Shown piece after piece: positions 46,087 through 54,715 of a stretch of 64,000 nt of DNA. The stretch comes from Bradyrhizobium sp. Ec3.3 (GTDB lineage: Bacteria > Pseudomonadota > Alphaproteobacteria > Rhizobiales > Xanthobacteraceae). Position 1 is the first letter of the stretch; each line of letters opens with the position of its first letter. A program made the position numbers and the translations under genes. The notes below the pieces were generated by a model. That model did not search any database, was not told where the DNA came from, and saw only the letters and a program-made list of their open reading frames with translations. The stretch is taken from positions 372,001 through 436,000 of the forward strand of contig NZ_AXAS01000001.1 in NCBI RefSeq assembly GCF_000472925.1. Reading direction: 5' to 3'.

Positions 46087-47112
46087 TCAAATGTCGAGCA
46101 CACTCTGGTAGGCGAACAGAGCCGGGGCTCCGCCGGTATGAATGAAAACAACATCCGTGTCGGGCTGCCATCGCTTCGCTCGAACAAGCGCGATCAGGCC
46201 GGCCAAGCCCTTTCCGGAGTAGACCGGGTCTACGGGCAAAGCTTCGAGCGCTCCCGCAAGCTTGATGGCCTCGATGGTTGCTGCATGCGGCACGCCATAA
46301 GCCGGACCGGCGTGCCCGGCGACGACCTCGACATGGTTCTCGTCGAAATCGGCACGGATCAAATCGGCTGCGGCTCTTGCGTAGGTGATAACGTCGGAAC
46401 GCACGCGCTCGGGTTCGGCATCGACGTCGACACCGATGATCCGCGTCTCCGGCATCGCAACCGATGCCCCGACAACAAGACCGGCTTGGGTTCCCGCACT
46501 ACCGGTGCAATGTACGATCGCGGCGGGGCGAATGCCGAGTCCCCGCGACTGCTCCGCGATCTCCACAATTGTCGATGCGTAGGCAATCGCGCCGAGTGGA
46601 TTGGAAACACCGTATGGCACGACGTAAGGCCGACGACCTTCTGCCCTGAGCCGGTTTCCCAGTTCCTCAATCGCAGCGTTGCGATTTCCCGTCCACGGTA
46701 CGTCATGGAGATGCGCGCCGAACAACCGGTTGAGGAGCGCATTTCCCGAAGTTTCGTACTCAGGGGCCGGCGGAGCCACACGACCGTGGTAGACAGCAAG
46801 ATGGCACTCCATCCCGAGCTTGGCTGCAGCGGCAGCGACCTGGCGCTGGCTGTTCGACTGGACGACGCCACCAGAGACCAGCACGTCAGCCTTGGACGCG
46901 ACGGCGTCGTGAAGCACGTAATCGAGCTTGCGCAGCTTGTTGCCGCCAAAGCCGAGACCGGTCGCGTCCTCACGCTTGACCCATAGACGTGGCCCGCCCA
47001 GATACGCGGTAAGCCGCCTCATTGGCTCGAGAGGTGTGGGCAGGCTCGCGAGCCCCATGCGCGGAAACACCGACAGCTTGGAGGCTAGAACCGATGCGTC
47101 TGCCGTCATCAT
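46087..47112 (-). CDS. dcyD: D-cysteine desulfhydrase (PLP-dependent, ACC-deaminase superfamily)
   Basis: 341 residues from the ATG at 47112; the frame continues upstream without family sequence. The PLP lysine is in GFGGNKLRKLDY (Lys59), and the phosphate-binding region is CTGSAGTQAGL. The residues that separate ACC deaminase from D-cysteine desulfhydrase point to the latter: VYSGKG (Ser299) where deaminase has Glu295, and IHTGGAPAL (Thr326) where it has Leu322. It should release sulfide, ammonia and pyruvate from D-cysteine, in detoxification or sulfur supply. It is divergent from a LuxR-type gene, sharing a 298-base region. Confidence 0.85.
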   Translation of the reverse strand: MMTADASVLASKLSVFPRMGLASLPTPLEPMRRLTAYLGGPRLWVKREDATGLGFGGNKLRKLDYVLHDAVASKADVLVSGGVVQSNSQRQVAAAAAKLGMECHLAVYHGRVAPPAPEYETSGNALLNRLFGAHLHDVPWTGNRNAAIEELGNRLRAEGRRPYVVPYGVSNPLGAIAYASTIVEIAEQSRGLGIRPAAIVHCTGSAGTQAGLVVGASVAMPETRIIGVDVDAEPERVRSDVITYARAAADLIRADFDENHVEVVAGHAGPAYGVPHAATIEAIKLAGALEALPVDPVYSGKGLAGLIALVRAKRWQPDTDVVFIHTGGAPALFAYQSVLDI

Positions 47113-47322
47113 GTCGTCGAAAGTACAGAGGCTGCCGACTTCCGCAAGGGTCAGCAGCGGCCTTCGCCTGGAGGCGCTAGAAAGGTCGGCTCCGGGCCAC
47201 CTGCGGAAGCACCCCATTGAGTGAGACTTTCTCGCTTCTCGGTTCTGAGTGAAAAAGTGAAGCTGCATTGGGGCAGCGTGGCTGTCACACTACATCGCTT
47301 GCTTAGGAAAGGCGTTGGCGCA

Positions 47323-47347
47323 CCTCTGTAGAGGGCGGAAAACCGCC
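47323..47347. promoter_or_regulatory. Two adjacent inverted repeats between dcyD and the LuxR gene
   Basis: CCTCTGTAGAGG (5-base arms, 2-base gap) runs directly into GGCGGAAAACCGCC (5-base arms, 4-base gap). They lie 64-88 bases before the GTG of the LuxR-type gene and could be an operator for either direction. Neither is a full lux box. Confidence 0.35.
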
Positions 47348-47410
47348 GCCATGTTACAAGGGCACAGAGGGAAGCACTTGTGAGACTGCCACATAGCCGA
47401 GAGAGAGCCA

Positions 47411-48139
47411 GTGGAAAACATTCGCGATCGCGCATTCGAGTTCGTCGAGAAACTGCAGCGGATTCCCGAGACTGCAGGCATCATGGATGCATTGCGCGAA
47501 GCGCTCAGGCAGCACGGCTTCGAGTATTTCTGCTTCAGCTTCGTCACCCTCAGAGCAGACGAGCGCACCGAAGATATCATCCTTGGTGACGAGTTCCCGG
47601 ACGGTTGGGTGAAGCACTATATCGAAAACGATTACGTTCATGCTGATCCCGCTGTCCGACATTCCAGGACGGCGACTCGACCCTTTCGATGGGTCAAGGA
47701 AGCCCCCTATGACGCGCTGCTTGAATCGAGGATGGTCGAGATGGTGCAGCGGGCACGGGACTGGGGCCTGCAGGATGGATACGTGGTCCCGGTCGCCTCA
47801 CCCGCTGGCCGGCTGGGCCAGGTATGGTTCGGCGGCCACGAGGTCGAGCTGCCGGAGCATGACCTGCCTGCGCTGCATTTCATGGCGCTGTACGCGTTTG
47901 ATCAGGTGCTCAGGTTGCGCGGCACGCCTGACGCGCCGCACATCATCCTATCGGAGCGCGAGCGCGAGGTGCTGACGCTGGCGGCCCTCGGCCGGACGAG
48001 CGATCAGATCGCAGAGGCGATGAATATAACCGAGCGGACGGTGAAGGAGCACATCAAGAACTGTTGCAAAAAATTGGGTGCGGTAACCCGCACGCAGGCT
48101 GTGATGATTGCGATGCGCGACAGGATCATCCAGCCGTAG
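47411..48139 (+). CDS. LuxR-family regulator with acyl-homoserine-lactone-type ligand domain
   Basis: 242 residues from a GTG at 47411. The N-terminal autoinducer-binding domain shows the pocket residues of the family in WVKHYIENDYVHADPAVRHS and the following FRW and G residues. The C-terminal LuxR helix-turn-helix is LSEREREVLTLAALGRTSDQ with ITERTVKEHIKNC. No LuxI-type synthase gene is present, so it is a solo receptor, listening to its own distant synthase, to other bacteria or to a plant compound. It lies opposite dcyD. Confidence 0.9.
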   Translation: MENIRDRAFEFVEKLQRIPETAGIMDALREALRQHGFEYFCFSFVTLRADERTEDIILGDEFPDGWVKHYIENDYVHADPAVRHSRTATRPFRWVKEAPYDALLESRMVEMVQRARDWGLQDGYVVPVASPAGRLGQVWFGGHEVELPEHDLPALHFMALYAFDQVLRLRGTPDAPHIILSEREREVLTLAALGRTSDQIAEAMNITERTVKEHIKNCCKKLGAVTRTQAVMIAMRDRIIQP

Positions 48140-48233
48140 TAGCGTTCCAGCGTGAGTGAGACGCCGCCGCCGGATTTGCGACAGGCCGCACACGGCAAGC
48201 AGCCTGATCGACCGCAAGGTACCGGCCTGCCGT

Positions 48234-48325
48234 GTACCGATAAAGCCGTTGGCGTGAGGCTCCGTCCGCTTTGCCCCGCTTTCGATCAAGCCGGCACCGC
48301 CGCGCGATATGTCGCGACGAACCAA
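48234..48325. repeat. Dispersed non-coding repeat A, copy 2
   Basis: Second copy of the repeat at 42852-42953, in the same orientation: GTACCGATAAAGCCGTTGGC, AGGCTCCGTCCGCTTTGCCC and ATATGTCGCGACGAACCAA. It ends 14 bases beyond the 3' end of the cupin gene. Confidence 0.75.
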
Positions 48326-48339
48326 CCGGAAGTGCGATC

Positions 48340-48798
48340 CTACTCCGGAATGACGATGCCAGCCGCCGCAATCACCGGGCTGTTCCGCGCGATTAAGGAC
48401 TTGAGCTTGTTGACTGCGCGGATGGCGATGCCGAAGGGGAACGGATTATTCAGCCGGAGGAAGGCGAGCTTCCTCACATAACCCTCGACGTGCCATTTGA
48501 CGCGCGCACCCCTGCGAAAATAAATCACGTCACCAACGCCATAGCGCTTCGGCGGCATACCCTCGCTCTCAAGCACGATCGAGCCTTCGAGGATTATGAT
48601 GGTCTCGTCGAGGTCGTAGTACCAGTTGAACTTGCCTCCAGTGCAGGACCAGATGAGGGTCTTGGCAGTGTTGCATGCGCTCGTCGACAGCAGGCGCGAG
48701 CGAGCTTCCGGATTGCCTTCAATGATCCAGGATGGCTCAATCGGCGACAGATCGAGCTCCAACCCGGAATGCGCAGCTTCAACCAACGCGAGCGACAT
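48340..48798 (-). CDS. Cupin-domain protein
   Basis: 152 residues. A single small beta-barrel of the Cupin_3/EutQ type: NWYYDLDETIIILEGSIVLE is the first motif, and PKRYGVGDVIYFRRGARVKW the second. The metal-binding histidines of classical cupins are mostly replaced (Asp-Glu and Tyr-Phe here), so catalysis is uncertain; ligand binding is likelier. It lies between dispersed repeats A and B, like the substrate-binding gene at 43 kb. Confidence 0.8.
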   Translation of the reverse strand: MSLALVEAAHSGLELDLSPIEPSWIIEGNPEARSRLLSTSACNTAKTLIWSCTGGKFNWYYDLDETIIILEGSIVLESEGMPPKRYGVGDVIYFRRGARVKWHVEGYVRKLAFLRLNNPFPFGIAIRAVNKLKSLIARNSPVIAAAGIVIPE

Positions 48799-49049
48799 TA
48801 ATCACCTCCAACGAAAACAAAATCGCAGGTTTCAAAAGCAGCCAATGCCACTTTTCCCCGGCGGAGCTGTACAATCAGTTTTTCGGCGGAAGCGGTGAAG
48901 AGGGCAGTTTGCCGCAATCACATATTTCGTTGACACTCTAAAGTAGTACCCACTTCGGCGAGGCGGGCAGATGTCTGCTGCCTCCTCTAGTGCATCATCA
49001 CCTGGACCCCCGCCGTCCGCCAGAGTGCCATGCTCCTTCCTCTGCCTTG

Positions 49050-49194
49050 GATGCCGGAGTTGGGTCATTCTCGACGGATTCGGCTGGGTCGTCGGCCGGT
49101 TGATGTCCGCTTCTGTCCCGTAAGCGGAATGCCGGGCTCGACGCCGATGCGTTGCCCCGGAACGAGGGGTCTCTCGCCTTGATCCTACCCGCCA
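49050..49194. repeat. Dispersed non-coding repeat B, copy 2
   Basis: Second copy of 44070-44214, same orientation, about 250 bases upstream of the cupin start. The rest of 48799-49251 shows no gene. A minus-strand frame across the repeat (49000-49219) has no supporting features. Confidence 0.75.
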
Positions 49195-49251
49195 AATAGA
49201 CCACCATCCCCGTCCTCACAGCTCACGACAAGAATGGGCGAGGAAACGCGG

Positions 49252-50418
49252 ATGACCCAACTTCCCGGATTTGGCCTGGCCGAACGGGCACGGGCGCTTG
49301 CGCCGCTGATTGGACGCGAGGCGGATGCAATCGAGCGCGAGCGGAGGCTGACGCAGCCCGTCGTCGCAGCTCTGATCGAGAACGGGCTTTACCGCGCGCT
49401 GCTGCCGCAGAGCCTTGGCGGCGCCGAGGCCGCGCCCGAAGTCTTCATGCAGATGCTGGAAGAGGTCGCCAAGGCCGACGCGTCGGTCGCCTGGTGCCTC
49501 GGACAGTGCGGCGTCTGCGCGATGATCGCGGCCTCGCTCGACCACGACACGGCGCGCGAGATCTTCAACACGCCGCCCGGCATCCTCGCCTGGGGCGCGG
49601 TTGCGCATGAGGCGCGCGCGGTCGAGGGCGGCTACCGCGTCACGGCACGCTGGGATTTTGCCTCGGGCTCGCGGCAGGCAAGCTGGCTGGGCGCGCATGT
49701 CCGCATCGTCGGCACTGACGGCGAGCCGCGCAAAAATGCCGATGGCTCGCCGGAGGCGCGCACCATCCTGTTTCCGGTCGCAAGCGCCACGCTGCATGAC
49801 GTTTGGCATGCGATCGGCCTCGCCGGCACCGGCACCGATTCCTATGAGGTCAGCGATCTCTTCATCCCCGAGCGGTTCGCGACGTTCCGCGACGTGCCGT
49901 CTGCGTTGCGCGAAACCGGACCGCTCTACGGGCTCGGCACCGGCTCGGCTTTCAGCCTCGGCTTTGCCGCGGTCTCGCTCGGCGTCGCGCGGGCGACGCT
50001 GGATGCGGCAATCACGCTCGCGCGCGGCAAGCATCAGTCGCTCGCTGCGAAGGCGATGCGCGACAATGCCGCCGTACAAGGCCTGATCGGCCGCACCGAA
50101 GGCGATCTGCGCGCCGCGCGCGCCTATCTCTATACGACGGCGGGCGCGATGTGGCGCGAGCTGACCGCGTCAGGCGAATTCAAGGAGCCGCATCGCTCGG
50201 CCGTGCGGCTGGCATCGACCTGGACCATCCAGCAGTCAGCGAAGGTGGTCGATACCGCCTATCACATGGCGGGTGCGACCGCGGTGTTTCGCAACAACCC
50301 GTTCGAGCGGCGCTTCCGCGACATGCACGCGATTGCCCAGCAGATCCAGGCGCGCGACACGCATTACGAGGATGTGGGTAACGCGATTTTGTCGGCCGGC
50401 GTCGAAACCAGCTACTGA
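49252..50418 (+). CDS. Acyl-CoA-dehydrogenase-fold flavin monooxygenase (class D type)
   Basis: 388 residues from the ATG at 49252; an in-frame start at 49234 adds six residues. Its architecture is N-terminal helical domain, middle beta domain (WDFASGSRQASW, IVGTDGEPR) and the type-2 C-terminal domain, as in HsaA, HpaB-like and DszC flavin-dependent oxygenases rather than true acyl-CoA dehydrogenases. These use reduced flavin supplied by a separate reductase; none is adjacent (the flavin reductase at 17 kb is distant). The substrate is unknown, perhaps an aromatic or sulfur compound. Confidence 0.85.
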   Translation: MTQLPGFGLAERARALAPLIGREADAIERERRLTQPVVAALIENGLYRALLPQSLGGAEAAPEVFMQMLEEVAKADASVAWCLGQCGVCAMIAASLDHDTAREIFNTPPGILAWGAVAHEARAVEGGYRVTARWDFASGSRQASWLGAHVRIVGTDGEPRKNADGSPEARTILFPVASATLHDVWHAIGLAGTGTDSYEVSDLFIPERFATFRDVPSALRETGPLYGLGTGSAFSLGFAAVSLGVARATLDAAITLARGKHQSLAAKAMRDNAAVQGLIGRTEGDLRAARAYLYTTAGAMWRELTASGEFKEPHRSAVRLASTWTIQQSAKVVDTAYHMAGATAVFRNNPFERRFRDMHAIAQQIQARDTHYEDVGNAILSAGVETSY

Positions 50419-50425
50419 ATCTTGT

Positions 50426-51148
50426 TTACGCCTTGCGCGCGCCGGGCAGCCTGCCTCGCCAGCCCATGCCGATGATGAGAGCAATCATCAGAAGGAAGGC
50501 AACGGCCGTGGCGAAGTCGACGATGCGGTCGCCTCCCGAGCAGACATCACGATCGAGGCAGGCGCGGGACAAGAGGCCAGCCCGAAGCAGGGCCGCGAGC
50601 ACGCCGAAATAGAACAGGACGGCGAGGACGAGATAGACCGCCGTCACGAGCGCACGCCGCAATCGAGAAGGCATCGCCGGGTCGTCCTCGCTTCGTTCGG
50701 TAACGAATTGTCCCGGCTTGGCCTTGAGCGGATTGCGTATCTGCACGGTGGAATGGGTCAGGAGATCGTGAACCGCCTGGTTGCGTCGGGTGGCGGTCAT
50801 GGTCAGGAAGGAGTACCAGCCCAGCACGCTCTTGACGGCGAAGCGAGCCAGCGCCTTTGCCAAGCTCAGGTTGCCGCCGTGGTCGTCGACAACGCGCGAA
50901 TTGGCCCAGAAGTGCCCGAGCGTACCGCCGGTCCACCAGACCAGCACCGGCTCGTAAAGCAGCAGAATTACGACGACCGACACACCGAGGATTCGGGCCA
51001 GCGTATCGCTCTGCGCGTTGCTCGCCAGCGCCACGGCCCCGAACAGCAGGGCCATCGCCAGCATCCAGTCGAGCAGGATAGCCTTCAGCCGCCGCGAGAA
51101 GCGGGCATAACGCGGCCCATCCGTTAGGGCTTGGTCATTGAGGCTCAT
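50426..51148 (-). CDS. RDD-family membrane protein
   Basis: 240 residues from the ATG at 51148. The first helix carries the Arg-Asp-Asp theme (RYARFSRRLKAILLDWMLAM), followed by a second and third helix (TLGHFWANSRVVDD loop), a polar segment and two more C-terminal helices with Cys-rich RACLDRDVCSGG between. RDD proteins are of unknown transport function, some proposed as sodium or compatible-solute exchangers. It converges with the preceding oxygenase, with 7 bases between the genes. Confidence 0.85.
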   Translation of the reverse strand: MSLNDQALTDGPRYARFSRRLKAILLDWMLAMALLFGAVALASNAQSDTLARILGVSVVVILLLYEPVLVWWTGGTLGHFWANSRVVDDHGGNLSLAKALARFAVKSVLGWYSFLTMTATRRNQAVHDLLTHSTVQIRNPLKAKPGQFVTERSEDDPAMPSRLRRALVTAVYLVLAVLFYFGVLAALLRAGLLSRACLDRDVCSGGDRIVDFATAVAFLLMIALIIGMGWRGRLPGARKA

Positions 51149-51205
51149 GGGTCCGTTCCGATGCTGATCCAATGATCAGACGCCGGACGACGACCACAGG
51201 TTCAA

Positions 51206-53440
51206 TCAGGCGACCAGCGCGGCGCCCGCGTCGCCCGGCACGTCCGCCCCGCGCTGCGCCGCGAGCAGGCTGACGATCTCGGTATTGGGACGCGCCTTGC
51301 TGAACAGGAAGCCCTGCCCCTCATGACAGCCTTCGGCGCGCAGGCAGCTCAGCTCGGCTTCGGTCTCGACACCCTCGGCGGTGATGGTGACGCCCAGGCC
51401 TTTGCCGAGGCTGACGATGGAGCGGATGATCGCTTGCGATTCGCGGTTGGCGCCGAGATCGCGCACGAACGACTGGTCGATCTTAATCTTGTCGAAGGGG
51501 AAGCTGCGCAAGTAGCTGAGGCTGGAATAGCCGGTGCCGAAATCGTCCATGGAGATCCGCACGCCAAGCGCGCGCAGGGCATGCAGCGTCGCCAGCACCT
51601 GGGCGCTCTTCTCCAGCAGCAGCGTCTCGGTGATCTCGAGCTCGAGCCGGCGCGGCGGCAGGCCGGAATGCTTCAGCGCCTCGGTGACCATCGAGAGCAG
51701 ATTGCCGCTGCGGAATTGCAGCGGCGACAGGTTGACGGCGACGCGGACGTCGTCCGGCCAGGTCGCAGCATCCGCGCAGGCCCGGCGCAGCATCAACCCG
51801 CCGAGCGGGTTGATCAGCCCGGTGTCCTCGGCGACCGGAATGAACTCGGCCGGCGAGACCATGCCGCGCTCGGCATGCGGCCAGCGCACCAGCGCCTCGA
51901 AGCCGGTGATGCGGCCGCTCGAAAGGTCGATTAGCGGCTGATAGAACGGCCGCAGCACGTCGTTCTGGATCGCGTCGCGGAGCTCGACCTCGATCTTGCG
52001 GCGGCTCTGCGCCTTCGCATGCAGCGCCGCCTCGAAGAAGGCGAACGTGCCGCGCGCATCTAGCTTGGCGCGCGACAGCGCCATGTCGGCGCTCTTCAAG
52101 AGCTTCTCGGAGTCATCGCCGTCGCCGGGCGCCATGGCGATGCCGATGGAAGCGCCGATCACGACGGAATGGCCGTCGAGCAGATAGGGATCGGCGATGG
52201 CTTCCAGCAGCCGTTTTGCGAGCCCCACCGCATCTTCCGGGCGGGTCAGGCCGCTCTGGACGACGACGAATTCATCCGAATTGAGCCGCGCCAGCGCGTC
52301 CTCCTCGCGCAGGGTCGAGCGCAGGCGCTTGGCGACGCCGCGCAGGAGCTTATCGCCGATCGCGTGGCCGAGCGTGTCGTTGACCGCCTTGAAATTGTCG
52401 AGGCCCAGCATCAACACCGCGACCTTCTCCGCGTTGCGGCGCGTATGCAGCAGCATCTCGTCGATCTGCTGACGCAGCAGATTGCGGTTCGGCAGCCCGG
52501 TCAGACCGTCGTGCTCGGCCATGAAGGCAAGCCGCGCCTCGGCGCGCTTGCGTTCGGTGATGTCCATCAGCGCCAGCAGCACCGCCGGCCGATCGGCGTA
52601 GGTCAATTCGCGCGAATAGATTGCGAGATCAATCAGCGCGCCGTCGGCCTTCACATGCTTCCAGGTGCGCGCGGCCTGCTCCTCGCTGCTCCGGCCACTG
52701 GTCCAGGGCGGCTCGCTGTCGAAGGCCTGCAACGAGCGGATCGTCAGCTTCTCGAATTCGGCACGGCTGTGGCCGTAGTGCGCGACCGCGGCATCGTTGA
52801 CGCCGAGGATGCGCTCGTCGTCCAGCGCGCAGACGATCATGGGCACGGGGTTGCCGTCGAACAGCAGGCGGAACGAAGCCTCGCGCTGCTTCAATTCGGT
52901 GATGTCGACGCGCAGGCCAATGAGGCCGCCATCATCGGTCAGGCGCTCCTCGATCAGGATGACACGGCCGTCGGCAAGCTTCTGCTCGTGACGCCCGCCG
53001 GGCTGATAGAGTTTTTGCAACCGCTCGGCGAGCCATTCCTCTTCATGGCCGGCTGCGTCAGGATATTCGCCGCGCGCAACGCCGATGCGCAGCGTATCCT
53101 CCAGCCGCGCGCCTTCCGCGAACAGATCGGCGGTCCTGTCGTAGATCTCGGCGTATTTCTTGTTCCAGAGGACGTAGCGCCCCTCGGGGTCGAGAAACAC
53201 GATGCCTTGCGGCAGTATGTCGATGGCCTGGCGCAGCCGCTCATGCGATTTGCGCGCATCCGCGATCGCAGCTTCGGCTTCCGCGCGGCTCTGCACGAGG
53301 GCATCGATCTCGACCGGCGCATCATGAAACTCAGCGCGCTTCGACGCGGGCTTGCGCGATCGTCGGGCTGCCCAGGTGAGCGCCGTCCGCTTTCGCTTTC
53401 TTGCTTTTCGAGAGCCCAAACTCAACTTCGCCCGTCCCAC
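51206..53440 (-). CDS. PAS-PAS-GGDEF-EAL cyclic-di-GMP protein
   Basis: 744 residues from a GTG at 53440. A basic N-terminus precedes a coiled coil (45-65), two PAS domains (about 60-185, 190-305), a GGDEF domain with a degenerate signature (LARLNSDEFVVV instead of GGDEF), and a complete EAL domain (GFEALVRW, ITETLLLE, MDDFGTGYSSLSYLRSFPFD, AEGVET). There is no membrane segment. It should hydrolyse cyclic-di-GMP in response to a PAS-sensed signal, with the GGDEF part as a regulatory module. It controls biofilm or motility in general; targets are unknown. Confidence 0.92.
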   Translation of the reverse strand: MGRAKLSLGSRKARKRKRTALTWAARRSRKPASKRAEFHDAPVEIDALVQSRAEAEAAIADARKSHERLRQAIDILPQGIVFLDPEGRYVLWNKKYAEIYDRTADLFAEGARLEDTLRIGVARGEYPDAAGHEEEWLAERLQKLYQPGGRHEQKLADGRVILIEERLTDDGGLIGLRVDITELKQREASFRLLFDGNPVPMIVCALDDERILGVNDAAVAHYGHSRAEFEKLTIRSLQAFDSEPPWTSGRSSEEQAARTWKHVKADGALIDLAIYSRELTYADRPAVLLALMDITERKRAEARLAFMAEHDGLTGLPNRNLLRQQIDEMLLHTRRNAEKVAVLMLGLDNFKAVNDTLGHAIGDKLLRGVAKRLRSTLREEDALARLNSDEFVVVQSGLTRPEDAVGLAKRLLEAIADPYLLDGHSVVIGASIGIAMAPGDGDDSEKLLKSADMALSRAKLDARGTFAFFEAALHAKAQSRRKIEVELRDAIQNDVLRPFYQPLIDLSSGRITGFEALVRWPHAERGMVSPAEFIPVAEDTGLINPLGGLMLRRACADAATWPDDVRVAVNLSPLQFRSGNLLSMVTEALKHSGLPPRRLELEITETLLLEKSAQVLATLHALRALGVRISMDDFGTGYSSLSYLRSFPFDKIKIDQSFVRDLGANRESQAIIRSIVSLGKGLGVTITAEGVETEAELSCLRAEGCHEGQGFLFSKARPNTEIVSLLAAQRGADVPGDAGAALVA

Positions 53441-53823
53441 TCGCGCTTAGCAGTCGCAAGTTGTCCGACAAGTGTCTGAAAAAAAAGTAATCTTGAGCGC
53501 GCCGCCGGCCGAGCGCACCGCTCTGCGTCCGCGCGAATCGTACTTTCGTGCTCGCTTGCGGGGCGACCGCGTGTTGGCCGTCGCGATAGGCGAATACGGT
53601 GGTCGCTATTGGAAGGAGGGGTGGCGCAAAAATGCGCGCTTCCTATGAATCGATTCCGAATACGTGTCCGTTTGTATGCAGGGCAGCGCCGTTCCTGACG
53701 TCATCGCACGAATTTTGATCAATCCAACATACGGTTATTGCGGCGTTAAGAGAGGCCGCCGTCAGCCCCGTCGGGGCTGAGTTTTCGCAGAGAACCCTAA
53801 TCGCCCCCCTAATCAGCGCCTGG
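53441..53823. other. Intergenic region with one terminator-like hairpin
   Basis: No gene is supported. It must contain the promoter of the GGDEF-EAL gene. A 28-codon frame at 53632-53718 has a plausible ribosome site (GGAGGGGTGGC) but no known motif. The hairpin is given separately. Confidence 0.4.
53763..53779 (+). terminator. Terminator-like hairpin
   Basis: CAGCCCC GTC GGGGCTG, a 7-base-pair GC stem, is followed on the plus strand by AGTTTT. There is no plus-strand gene before it, so it might end an unrecognised small RNA, or be chance. Confidence 0.3.
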
Positions 53824-54531
53824 CTATTTGGGCACAACAGCTTTCGCATTGTCGCGTGAAAACACTGGCGGCACGTCGAACTTGCCGGTCTCCAGGTCAT
53901 ATCTGCAGTGCCAGCCGTTCACCACGCCGGTCTGCTCGTGTTTGCGACCCTTGACGTCGGCATCCCCCGACAGGCCGATCAGAAGGTAGCGGTTCGCCGG
54001 CCAATCGACGCCGAGCCCGCGATAGTTGTCCTCAAGCCCCTCCAGCAGATACGCCGCCTCGTGATACTCCGGCGCCTTCCTGATCTTTCGCCAGTCGGGT
54101 CGAGACTTCATATAGTCCCACGCGAGATCGCCGAGCGGCTTCTTGCTCGCGCGCACATAGCCCTGCGGCGTTAGGCGATACAAATAGAGCGTCGACTCGC
54201 CCGAGCCGGTCTTCTGTCCGCGAACGATCCATTTCAGATCGCTGGTGAAGACAAATCCCGCGGGATAGCCGGCCGGCTCCGGATCAAGCAGCGTGAATGC
54301 GCCCTGCCGGCGCGCCCAGAACTGCCATTTCCAGTCGTCCGTCTCCTTGTTCAGATATTGCTCGATCGTCACCGCGCCATCCGGCGATTTCCGGGTGTAT
54401 TCGTCTTCGATGTTGTAACCCGAGGGCGGAGCTATCGGCGGCGTGGCGGCCGCCGCACTGCAGATGCCGATACTCAAGGCAACGAGCAGGCCGATCCAAG
54501 ATGTCCCCATGCAAAATGTCCTGTCCTTCAT
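53824..54531 (-). CDS. Secreted hypothetical protein
   Basis: 235 residues (a start eight codons later is also possible). A signal peptide (GTSWIGLLVALSIGICSA) is followed by a mostly beta mature protein with many aromatic residues (DWKWQFWARRQGAFTL, GYVRASKKPLGDLAWDYMKS) and a closing NGWHCRYDLETGKF. I do not recognise a family. It is divergent from the next gene. Confidence 0.65.
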   Translation of the reverse strand: MKDRTFCMGTSWIGLLVALSIGICSAAAATPPIAPPSGYNIEDEYTRKSPDGAVTIEQYLNKETDDWKWQFWARRQGAFTLLDPEPAGYPAGFVFTSDLKWIVRGQKTGSGESTLYLYRLTPQGYVRASKKPLGDLAWDYMKSRPDWRKIRKAPEYHEAAYLLEGLEDNYRGLGVDWPANRYLLIGLSGDADVKGRKHEQTGVVNGWHCRYDLETGKFDVPPVFSRDNAKAVVPK

Positions 54532-54715
54532 TTCCTGGCTCCTTTGATCCGGTCATGCGATTGGTCGCGCAAGTCCCGATCTAGTTCGTTATGGGCGCAC
54601 TGGCGGCGGTTTTCGCCGCCGCAAGCGGGCCATCGGCAGTGAACCTTTGCGGCGCGGTCCGCGACAAACGACGGCCATCGTCGCGGTCAGCGGCGCGTGC
54701 CCATTGAGATTCCCC

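Noticed and set aside
46087..47112. ACC deaminase (acdS)
   Set aside because: The two specificity positions match D-cysteine desulfhydrase (Ser299, Thr326).
49000..49219. Minus-strand 73-codon frame in repeat B, copy 2
   Set aside because: It coincides with a non-coding repeat whose other copy does not preserve the same frame.
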